Shown here one piece after another: positions 9,158 to 16,334 of a stretch of DNA of 64,000 nt (position 1 is its first letter; every line of letters begins with the position of its first letter). The notes beneath the pieces are model-generated. The model did not search any database. It was not told the origin of the DNA and worked only from the letters and a program-made list of their open reading frames with translations. The stretch lies in assembly GCA_050246015.1 (NCBI GenBank), contig JBFWWU010000012.1, positions 62,001 to 126,000 on the forward strand, written 5' to 3'. The position numbers and the translations under genes were made by a program. This stretch comes from JTS-AC122 sp050246015 (GTDB taxonomy: Bacteria; Planctomycetota; Phycisphaerae; Phycisphaerales; UBA1924).

Positions 9158-9175
9158 GTGCACACGACGTGCCAC
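9158..9175 (-). promoter_or_regulatory. candidate sigma-54 promoter for the cytochrome operon 9073-5168
   Basis: Read on the minus strand, TGGCACG-N4-GTGCA matches the sigma-54 consensus TGGCACG-N4-TTGCA at all but one fixed base, with the required GG/GC spacing (GG at 9173-9172, GC at 9161-9160). Transcription would begin near 9148, leaving a leader of about 75 bases before ATG 9073. An NtrC-type activator gene lies just across the divergent gap. Confidence 0.5.
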
Positions 9176-9249
9176 GTGCGCGAACGAAGGAAAGGGCCCG
9201 GATAGGGGCCGATATTCTCAACATTCGTAACGGGCAGGGGGCTCTATTA

Positions 9250-9259
9250 TCAAATTTGA
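9250..9259. promoter_or_regulatory. palindrome TCAAATTTGA between two divergent sigma-54-type sites
   Basis: This perfect 10-base palindrome lies in the AT-richest part of the divergent gap, 76 bases from the minus-strand site and 51 bases from the plus-strand site. A related sequence (TCAAGTTTGAG) occurs inside the activator gene near 11238. It could be an operator for the NtrC-type protein, but one copy is weak evidence. Confidence 0.25.
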
Positions 9260-9309
9260 GAACGCATTGCGGCGAGGTGTGCAGAGAACGGTTACAAATG
9301 GCGCATGGA

Positions 9310-9327
9310 CCGGCACGGTGGTTGCAA
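9310..9327 (+). promoter_or_regulatory. candidate sigma-54 promoter for the operon 9364-15956
   Basis: CGGCACGGTGGTTGCAA fits the -24/-12 sigma-54 consensus (TGGCACG-N4-TTGCA) except for the first base. GG lies at 9312-9313 and GC at 9324-9325, the exact 12-base offset required. Transcription would start near 9337. The first gene starts at 9364 and has a strong AGGAGG site at 9351-9356. Confidence 0.6.
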
Positions 9328-9363
9328 TCAGGGGGCATGGTGGGGCGGGCAGGAGGTGTGACG

Positions 9364-9963
9364 ATGCGACGCGCATGGGTGGCAACCGTGATGTTGGGAG
9401 GGGCTGCCCTGATGGGAAGCGGGCAGCCGGAGAAGCAGTTGGAGCAGCATCCTCCGGCGGGGCACCCGACGATTCCGAAGCCCGACGAGTCTTGGCCGAA
9501 GGCAAGAGCGGAGGACGTGGGGTCGATCGACGCGATCGTGAAGGCGTATTACGAGTCAACGGCGGGAGGCCCCGGGGAGAAGCGCGACTGGGAGCGGTTC
9601 CGGTCGCTGTTCCTGCCTCAGGGGCGCCTGATCGCGGCGCGGGCGGCGCCGGACGGGTCCAGCGGGGCGGTGTTCCTGACGGCGACGGACTTCACGGCGA
9701 TGAACCGGAAGTACTTCGAGAAGGGCGGGTTCATGGACACGGAGGTGGCGCACCGGGTGGAGCAGTTTGGAAACGTGGCGCATGTGTGGAGCACGTACGA
9801 GTCACGGCACTCGAAGGACGACGCCAAGCCGTATGTCCGGGGGATCAACAGCATCCAACTGCTTCGGGACGGGGATCGCTGGTGGATCGCGAGCGTGTTC
9901 TGGGATTTCGAGCGGGAGAACGTGGTGATCCCGGAGAAGTACCTATCGACGCCGAAGGATTGA
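9364..9963 (+). CDS. secreted NTF2-like (SnoaL/DUF4440-type) protein
   Basis: ATG 9364 is preceded by AGGAGG at 9351-9356, which decides the start against upstream in-frame codons. The 199-residue product has a signal peptide ending near MGSGQ. The mature part matches an NTF2-like fold: an N-terminal helix with V-G-S-I-D-A-I-V-K-A-Y-Y, then W-E-R-F-R-S-L-F-L-P-Q-G-R-L, and C-terminal strands ending D-R-W-W-I-A-S-V-F-W-D. Such domains bind small ligands or act in detoxification. No specific function can be given. It is first in a putative sigma-54 operon, followed after 34 bases by the activator gene. Confidence 0.75.
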   Translation: MRRAWVATVMLGGAALMGSGQPEKQLEQHPPAGHPTIPKPDESWPKARAEDVGSIDAIVKAYYESTAGGPGEKRDWERFRSLFLPQGRLIAARAAPDGSSGAVFLTATDFTAMNRKYFEKGGFMDTEVAHRVEQFGNVAHVWSTYESRHSKDDAKPYVRGINSIQLLRDGDRWWIASVFWDFERENVVIPEKYLSTPKD

Positions 9964-9997
9964 ACCGACGCATGCTACACGAGATGAGCGGAGCCTG

Positions 9998-11380
9998 ATG
10001 ACCAAGTCGATACTGCTGGCCGAGGACGAGAAACTGCTGCGCCAATCGCTCGCGGAGTTGTTGGAGCAGGAGGGGTATCAGGTTGCGCAGGCGGCGGACG
10101 GCAAGGAGGCGTACGAGCAGGCGCTGGCGCGGGGGTTCGACCTGGTATTGACGGATGTGCGGATGCCCGCGCTGGACGGGATCGAGTTGCTCAAGCACCT
10201 GCAACAGATTGCGCCGCAGACGCCGGTGGTGGTGATCACGGGGTTCGGGACGGTGGAGAGCGCCGTGTCGGCGATGCGGAGCGGTGCGGCGGACTACCTG
10301 GTCAAGCCGGTGCAGTTCGAGGACGTGCTGGTGCGGGTGAAGCGGGCGCTGGAGTTCGGGGAGTTGCGGCGCGATCAGCGGCTGCTGACGGAGCAGATGG
10401 CGGCGAGCAGCACGTTTCACAACCTGATCGGGGAATCGGCGGCGGTGCAGAAGTTGTTCGAGTTGACGCGGAAACTGTCGGGGGTGAAGAGCAGCGTCCT
10501 GATCGTGGGGGAATCGGGGACGGGCAAGGAGTTGTTTGCGCGGGCGATCCACTACAACGGGATCACGCGGGAGAAGCCGTTCGTGGCGGTGAACTGCGGC
10601 GCGATCCCCGAGAGCCTGATCGAATCGGAGTTGTTCGGTCATCGCCGGGGCGCGTTCACGGGAGCGGTGAAGGATCGGATCGGGTACTTCGAGGCGGCGG
10701 GTGGCGGGACGCTGTTCCTGGACGAGATATCGACGCTGCCGATGGGCGTGCAGAGTTCGCTGTTGCGGGTGCTGGAAGAGCGTGTGGTGACACCGGTGGG
10801 GGACACGAGACCGAGGCCGGTGGACGTGAGAATCGTGGCGGCGTCGAATCAGGACCTTGCCGTGCTGTGCCGGCAGGGGAAGTTCCGGGAGGATCTGCTG
10901 TACCGGCTGGACGTGGTGAGGCTTCAGATTCCGCCGCTGCGTCAGCGGACGCAGGACATCCCGCTCCTGGTGCATCACTTCCTTGAGAAGTACACGCGGG
11001 AGATGAACAAGACGGTGAAGGGGATCACCAATGGGGCGATGCGGTCGCTGCTTGGGCACGAGTGGAAGGGAAACGTGCGGGAACTGGAGAACGTGATCGA
11101 GCGCGCCGTGATATTTGCTGAGGGTCGGGAGATTGGGGTGGAGGACATTCCGTTCGGCGGAGAGCCCGAGGCGGGTGATGAAACGAGCCATGAGGATCTG
11201 AAGGAAGCGCTGATGCAGTTTGAGCGTCAGCACATCATCTCAAGTTTGAGAAGGCACCGATACGACAAGGCGGAGACGGCGCGGCAACTGGGGATCGGGG
11301 TCTCGAGTTTGTACCGCAAACTTGAGGAACTCAAGGTTCCCAAGGACCTGGAGCAACTGGACGCGGCCCGATCGGCGTGA
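9998..11380 (+). CDS. sigma-54-dependent response regulator, NtrC family
   Basis: The 460-residue product has all three NtrC modules. The receiver domain (about 4-118) has acidic residues E9/D10 and the phospho-acceptor Asp53 in LTDVRMP. The AAA+ domain (about 140-370) has Walker A GESGTGKE, the sigma-54 contact loop GAFTGA (about 217-222) and Walker B LFLDEI. The C-terminal Fis-type helix-turn-helix (about 415-450) includes AETARQLGIGVSSLYRKL. It should open sigma-54 promoters, and two candidate sites lie in the gap just upstream. The next gene encodes a kinase-like membrane protein, so the pair resembles a two-component system controlling the cytochrome operons. Confidence 0.93.
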   Translation: MTKSILLAEDEKLLRQSLAELLEQEGYQVAQAADGKEAYEQALARGFDLVLTDVRMPALDGIELLKHLQQIAPQTPVVVITGFGTVESAVSAMRSGAADYLVKPVQFEDVLVRVKRALEFGELRRDQRLLTEQMAASSTFHNLIGESAAVQKLFELTRKLSGVKSSVLIVGESGTGKELFARAIHYNGITREKPFVAVNCGAIPESLIESELFGHRRGAFTGAVKDRIGYFEAAGGGTLFLDEISTLPMGVQSSLLRVLEERVVTPVGDTRPRPVDVRIVAASNQDLAVLCRQGKFREDLLYRLDVVRLQIPPLRQRTQDIPLLVHHFLEKYTREMNKTVKGITNGAMRSLLGHEWKGNVRELENVIERAVIFAEGREIGVEDIPFGGEPEAGDETSHEDLKEALMQFERQHIISSLRRHRYDKAETARQLGIGVSSLYRKLEELKVPKDLEQLDAARSA

Positions 11381-11508
11381 TGCCGGTCGGCCGGAGACGA
11401 ACCCGGCGCGGCCCGGGGTTTGCAGGAAAGGTGAAGCGAAGAACGTGCGCGGGCGAGTGCTCGCGCCGAGGGCGGTTCGTGCCCAAAGGCCCAGCAGAAG
11501 TTCACGCC

Positions 11509-12426
11509 ATGCTCAGGAAGAAGTTGCTAGCTCGGCTGGGTCTGCTGGTGGTGGGGTTTATCGCCGGGGCGGTGGTCTCGATCCTGCTCTTGCAGGGCGT
11601 GCTGCGGGACATCGACCGTGTGAACGGCGAAGCGACGGCGATTCTGAAGGACGTGCAGGCGATGAGCGAGTTGATCGAGGGGGGGGCACCCGCGGGCAAA
11701 CGGGGCGCCGACGTGCTGGCGTGCCTTGAGCGGCTGAGCGCGCATCGAACGCTCGGGGCGGGGCGAGGACAGGAGGTATTGCAGCGGATGGGGACGCTGG
11801 CGGACGCGTTCCAGAGCGGGAGCACGGACGGACGCGAGTTGAAACAAGCGGTGGCGGAGGTCGGTCAGATCGCGGAGTTGCAGCTCGTCGCCGAGGCCGG
11901 GGCGCTCAGTCGGCGACTGAGATGGCTGATCGTGGGGCTGACGGTGGCGGCGCTGGTGATGGTGAACGTGTCGGTGGTGGTGCTGGTAGGGACGGCGAAC
12001 ATGATTCTCAGGCCGGTCGGGCAGCTCGTGGCGGGCAGCCGGGAGTTGGCGCAGGAGCACTTCGCTTATCGGGTACCGACGGACCAAGACGACGAGTTCG
12101 GCGAGTTGGCGCGGGCGTACAACCGCCTGGCGGGACAACTGGGGGCCAACGAGCAACGCAAGGTGGAGGCGCTGCGCCAACTGGCGGTAACGCTGAACCA
12201 CGAGTTGAACAACGTGCTGGCGATCATCGAACTGCAACTGCGACTCCTGGACCGGCGCAGCGCGGATGAATCGGCGGCGGGCCCGTTGCGGAACATCCAC
12301 GAGAACCTGGGGCGCATCGCCACGACGATCGCGTCGCTCAAGAACGTGCGTCGCATCGTGCTGACGGACTACATGCCGGGGGAGAAGATGCTCGACCTGC
12401 CGCGGTCGGTGGCCTCGGTGGATTGA
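11509..12426 (+). CDS. HAMP-HisKA membrane protein lacking the kinase ATPase domain
   Basis: ATG 11509 gives 305 residues beginning with a membrane segment (about 8-29). A GTG at 11377, coupled to the stop of the regulator gene, would add 44 Arg-rich residues and seems less likely. A sensor region of about 100 residues is followed by a second membrane helix (about 135-165), a HAMP linker and a dimerisation/phospho-acceptor helix with the H-box LNHELNN (His231). The protein ends about 75 residues later with no N, G1, F or G2 boxes, and none are seen downstream in other frames. It could relay phosphate, act as a phosphatase partner, or be a degenerate sensor for the adjacent NtrC-type regulator. 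Confidence 0.75.
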   Translation: MLRKKLLARLGLLVVGFIAGAVVSILLLQGVLRDIDRVNGEATAILKDVQAMSELIEGGAPAGKRGADVLACLERLSAHRTLGAGRGQEVLQRMGTLADAFQSGSTDGRELKQAVAEVGQIAELQLVAEAGALSRRLRWLIVGLTVAALVMVNVSVVVLVGTANMILRPVGQLVAGSRELAQEHFAYRVPTDQDDEFGELARAYNRLAGQLGANEQRKVEALRQLAVTLNHELNNVLAIIELQLRLLDRRSADESAAGPLRNIHENLGRIATTIASLKNVRRIVLTDYMPGEKMLDLPRSVASVD

Positions 12427-12523
12427 AAGGAGCGTCGAGAAAGGTGGAACCGGTCGGGAGTCAACGTGAGCAGCGCACGCTGGAAGACCTGCGGCGCGCC
12501 GAATGCAGCGGAAGGAAGCAGAC

Positions 12524-14377
12524 ATGAAGCACGTGCATGCGTGGCATAAGACGGCGGTGGGATCGGTGGTCTGCTGGCTTGGGGGCATCCGGTTTGCGGT
12601 GCCCGTGCTGGCGTTTGTCGCCGTAGCGCTGGCGTGGGGAACGTACATCGAGTCGACGGAGAGCGGGAAGGCGGCGCGGGCGGCGGTGTACGGGTCGTGG
12701 TGGTTCATCGGGCTGATGGCGCTGGTGTGCGTGAGCCTGATCTTCGCCGTGATCACGCGGTATCCGTGGAAGCGCAAGCACATCGGGTTCATCGTCGTGC
12801 ACGCGAGCCTGGTGGCGCTGATCGGGGCGGGCTTCTGGTCGCTGTTCGGGCGGATCGAGGGGCGGATCATGCTGCGGGAAGGAATGTCGAGCAACGCGGT
12901 CGAGACGGAGCAGGAAGTGATCGAACTGGTTCGGCACAACGCTGGAACGTTCGAGGTGCTTGGTCAAGTGGTGGCGGAGAAGCCGGGAACGTACACGCTC
13001 GGGGGCATGTCGATCCGGCTGGTGGAACACTGGTCCAACACGCGCGAGGAGTTCGAGATCACCAACGACAACGCCTCGGCGTTCCGGGCGGTGGAGGTGT
13101 CGCTGCGCGGCGAGTCGGGCAGCGGCACGTGGATCGGGGAAGACACGGGATCGGGCCCGGGAGTAATCGAGGGGCTGACGGTCGAGGTGCTGGCGCCGGG
13201 CAACGCGTGGGACGCGCCCGCGCCGGCGACGCGGGAGAAGGGTTACTTCTTCGGCGGGGAGACGAAGACGGCGCTCGGCGCTGTCGGCTCCGAGGCGGCC
13301 CCCGGTTGGACCATCCAGGGCATCAAGCACTTCGATCGCGCGATGGCGACCACGGACGGGCTCACCAACTCAACCGACGGTCCGGCGAACCCGGCGGTGG
13401 AGGTCCTCATCACGGACGGCAAGGGAAGCGTGGAGCGTCACACGGCGTTCGCGGACTTTCCGGACATGGTCATGTCCAAGAAACTGGAAGGGAGCGCTCG
13501 CTCCGGGCTCACTCTGTCTCCGGCACGCTCCAGCCGCGCCGGCGGGGAGGCATTGACTCTCTTCGGGGACGTCGGAGTTCTTCAGGCGGGCTATGTGTCG
13601 CCTGGTGGAGAGGTGAGCACGTTCAAGCAAGAGGGCGCGCTCCCGTGGACCATCCACTGCGGCAGCCGAAGCGTGACGATTCTCAAGGACTATCCGAGGG
13701 CGCAGGAACGATCTAGGTTTGTCAAGGCTCCGCCGTCGGCGGAGTTTCGGCCGGCGTGGCTGGTGTCGATCGACGGCGCCGAGCCGACGCCGCTGGCTTG
13801 GAAGGGGATTCTCCCGGCGTCGGCATCCGCGGGGGGAGCGACGCTGCTGCGTCACGGGCCGCGGACGGTCACGCTCCCGTTCTCGCTGCGCCTGTCACGG
13901 TTCCACAAGTCGGATTATCCGGGCACGGATATGGCGATGGCGTATGAATCGGACGTGGCGTACGCCGTGGGGGGGCAGCAGGAACGATCCACCACGATCT
14001 CGATGAACAATCCCCTGGTTTCGTCGGGCTGGAAGGTGTACCAGTCCGGGTTCGTCGGGCAGGATGTTTCCATATTCAGCGTGATGCGAGACCCGGGGCT
14101 TGTGCTCACCTACATCTCGTGCGCGACGCTGTGCATCGGCATTCTGATCACGTTCTACGGGCGCGGGCTGAGTTGGGGACACCCCGGCATCCCGACGCCC
14201 TTTTCAACGAAGGAGAACGGTCATGTTCCGCAACCTGTTGGCGACACTCCTGTTCCTGTGCTTCGTCCCGTCGCTGGCGGCCCAGAGCCCGTCGGGCCAG
14301 GACTGGAAGCAGACGCTGGGGTCGCTGGCGATCCAGGACGGCGGGCGGGTGATGCCGCTGGATACGTATGCGCGTAA
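12524..14377 (+). CDS. resB: cytochrome c biogenesis protein ResB (Ccs1/CcsB family)
   Basis: ATG 12524 follows a GGAAGGA site; an ATG seven codons earlier is also open. The 617-residue protein has three membrane helices near the N-terminus (about 13-42, 50-78, 86-108), a large periplasmic domain of about 400 residues, and a final helix near 525-550 (LVLTYISCATLCIGILITF), the ResB topology. With CcsA it forms the System II synthase that attaches heme to CXXCH motifs outside the membrane, fitting the 42 heme motifs encoded nearby. Its last 50 or so residues are read out of frame through the start of ccsA (155-base overlap), so the native C-terminus may be near 14220. Confidence 0.82.
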   Translation: MKHVHAWHKTAVGSVVCWLGGIRFAVPVLAFVAVALAWGTYIESTESGKAARAAVYGSWWFIGLMALVCVSLIFAVITRYPWKRKHIGFIVVHASLVALIGAGFWSLFGRIEGRIMLREGMSSNAVETEQEVIELVRHNAGTFEVLGQVVAEKPGTYTLGGMSIRLVEHWSNTREEFEITNDNASAFRAVEVSLRGESGSGTWIGEDTGSGPGVIEGLTVEVLAPGNAWDAPAPATREKGYFFGGETKTALGAVGSEAAPGWTIQGIKHFDRAMATTDGLTNSTDGPANPAVEVLITDGKGSVERHTAFADFPDMVMSKKLEGSARSGLTLSPARSSRAGGEALTLFGDVGVLQAGYVSPGGEVSTFKQEGALPWTIHCGSRSVTILKDYPRAQERSRFVKAPPSAEFRPAWLVSIDGAEPTPLAWKGILPASASAGGATLLRHGPRTVTLPFSLRLSRFHKSDYPGTDMAMAYESDVAYAVGGQQERSTTISMNNPLVSSGWKVYQSGFVGQDVSIFSVMRDPGLVLTYISCATLCIGILITFYGRGLSWGHPGIPTPFSTKENGHVPQPVGDTPVPVLRPVAGGPEPVGPGLEADAGVAGDPGRRAGDAAGYVCA

Positions 14378-15956
14378 CCTCGCGGTGCAACTGACGGGGC
14401 GTGCGTCGTGGTCCGGCACCTCCGGCCCAGAGGCGTTCACGAAGCGCCACCACATGGAACTGCTGTGCGACGCGATGTTCCGGCCTCAGGACCTGATCCA
14501 CAAGCCGCTGATCCAGGTGGAGAGCGCCGCGTTTCGGAAGCAGGTTGGGCTGGATCCCAAGCGACTGTTCTTTTCGCCCACGGAACTGGTGGGGTGCGCG
14601 CCGATTTCGGAGTTGCTCGGTCAGTTCGAGATGGAGCGGGCACGAAACTCCGAAGCCAAGGCGACTCCGATGCAGCGGCACGCGCTGGATATCCAGGCGG
14701 CCGTGACGCGGATCGACTCGTTGATGTCCGGGCAGGCGCTGTCGATCATCCCGCGCGAGCACGGGACGGCGTTCCTGAGCGCCGGCCCTCGCGGGGGAGA
14801 TCCGGGGGCCGAGAAGGTATCGGCGGCGCTGGCGGCGTTCGGCGCGGCGTATGTGAGCGGGCAAGGTCTGGACGGGGCCGCGGACCAGGTGGTGCGTGAG
14901 GTGCAGGCGGCCGGGACTCTGGATCCGCGTGACGCGCGCGCGGTGCGGCTCGAGAAGTTGTACAACGAACACAAGCCGTGGCGGATGACCGCGGTGGCGT
15001 ACGCGCTGGCGCTGGTGTTCCTGGGGGCGTCGCGCCTGACCATGCGCCGGACACTCATGGTCGCCGCGGGCCTGGCGCTGCTCTCGGGCGTGGCGGAGCA
15101 TGTGACGGGGCTGGGACTGCGCGTGATGATCCTGGGCCGCGCGCCGGTCAGCAACACGTACGAGGCGCTGCTGTGGATGGGCCTGGTGGGAATCGGCGTG
15201 GCGCTGGTGGCGCAGTTGCTGAACCGCAAGGGGTGGTACCTCCCCGCTGGGATCGGGGTGGCGCTGCTGTCGGTGCTCTTCTCGAACCTGGTGCCGCTGG
15301 AGAGCCAGACGGGCGCCCTGCCGGCGGTGCTGCGGAGCAACTACTGGCTGATCATCCACGTGCTGACGATCGTGGCGAGTTACGGCGTGCTGGCGGTTGC
15401 GTCGATCCTGGGGCACGTGTACCTGGTGAAGGAGGTATTGCTGGCCAGGCGGGGCGCGCCACAGCGGGATTCAAAGCTCTCTCACCCGCTGGTATCGCAG
15501 ACGTACCGCTGCCTGCAACTGGGGCTCGTGCTGCTGACCGCCGGGACGATCCTGGGCGGCGTGTGGGCGGCGGATTCGTGGGGCCGCTTCTGGGGGTGGG
15601 ACCCGAAGGAGACGTGGGCGCTGATCAGCATCGTGGTGTACTTCGCGGTGCTGCACGCGCGGTACGTGCGATGGCTGAAGGATTTCGGACTCGCGGCGTC
15701 GGCGGTGCTGGGATTCGCATCGATCGTGTGGACGTTCTACGGGGTGAACTACCTCATGGGCACGGGACTACACAGTTACGGCTTCGGAGCGGGCGGGGGG
15801 ATGTGGGTGGCGGTGTGGGCCGTCGCGGAGATCGTGTTTGTGCTGGCGTGCCGATGGCGGATGCCCTCGGGGCAGAGGCAGCGGTCTGGCGAGCCGGCAT
15901 CAGCGCGGGCGCCTCGCGAAGAGCCGGATGTCGCGCGGGCGTCGGTTCGGGCATGA
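14223..15956 (+). CDS. ccsA: cytochrome c biogenesis protein CcsA/ResC
   Basis: ATG 14223 has an AAGGAG site eight bases upstream. The 577-residue product begins with a signal peptide (LLATLLFLCFVPSLAAQ) and a soluble segment of about 250 residues, then about eight membrane helices. The heme-handling signature WGWDPKETW lies at about 455-464, with conserved histidines in IIHVLT, VLHARY and GLHSYG. CcsA exports heme and, together with ResB, ligates it to apocytochromes. The long N-terminal extension is also seen in other planctomycete and Bacteroidetes-type CcsA proteins. It ends the operon that begins at 9364. Confidence 0.9.
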   Translation: MFRNLLATLLFLCFVPSLAAQSPSGQDWKQTLGSLAIQDGGRVMPLDTYARNLAVQLTGRASWSGTSGPEAFTKRHHMELLCDAMFRPQDLIHKPLIQVESAAFRKQVGLDPKRLFFSPTELVGCAPISELLGQFEMERARNSEAKATPMQRHALDIQAAVTRIDSLMSGQALSIIPREHGTAFLSAGPRGGDPGAEKVSAALAAFGAAYVSGQGLDGAADQVVREVQAAGTLDPRDARAVRLEKLYNEHKPWRMTAVAYALALVFLGASRLTMRRTLMVAAGLALLSGVAEHVTGLGLRVMILGRAPVSNTYEALLWMGLVGIGVALVAQLLNRKGWYLPAGIGVALLSVLFSNLVPLESQTGALPAVLRSNYWLIIHVLTIVASYGVLAVASILGHVYLVKEVLLARRGAPQRDSKLSHPLVSQTYRCLQLGLVLLTAGTILGGVWAADSWGRFWGWDPKETWALISIVVYFAVLHARYVRWLKDFGLAASAVLGFASIVWTFYGVNYLMGTGLHSYGFGAGGGMWVAVWAVAEIVFVLACRWRMPSGQRQRSGEPASARAPREEPDVARASVRA

Positions 15957-16334
15957 GACGCTGCGGCCGGGTGTAGTCCATGATCGTGGCACCGCATCCT
16001 GACCTCGACGGGACCGAGGGATGTAGCCAGGGGCCTCAGCCGGTGGTATGCCTCGATACTCCTAGACTGCCCGGAAGGGGAGCGGGGTGCGTTCTGCGTG
16101 CCGACGCATCCACCCGTTTCTTCGCCCCGCCGGGGCGAACAGGAGGAGCCAGTTCGCCACGAGTTGTGCTCGCGGACTCGCTCCACTCGTGGCTACACCC
16201 CGGCGTCCCTACCGGGGCGAGGACGTGTGCCACGGAAGACATGTGCTACGAATGTGGACTACATCCGTGCGACCGGCGATGGGATGCGAGCGGGCGGCAG
16301 GAACTACGATTCGTGCCGATTGACCATCACCCGG
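15957..16334. other. gene-free gap with two inverted repeats, REP-like
   Basis: I see no credible gene in these 378 bases. The gap holds an 8-base inverted repeat with a one-base loop (TCGCCCCG at 16122-16129, CGGGGCGA at 16131-16138). Twenty bases further on is a 9-base one (GCCACGAGT at 16156-16164, ACTCGTGGC at 16185-16193) around a 20-base loop. The arrangement resembles a dispersed palindromic intergenic repeat more than a terminator, as there is no T-run. Confidence 0.45.

Noticed and set aside
16098..16334. Longer N-terminus for the hybrid kinase
   Set aside because: The extra 79 residues are read through two palindromes and are low-complexity. The PAS region starts after 16335.
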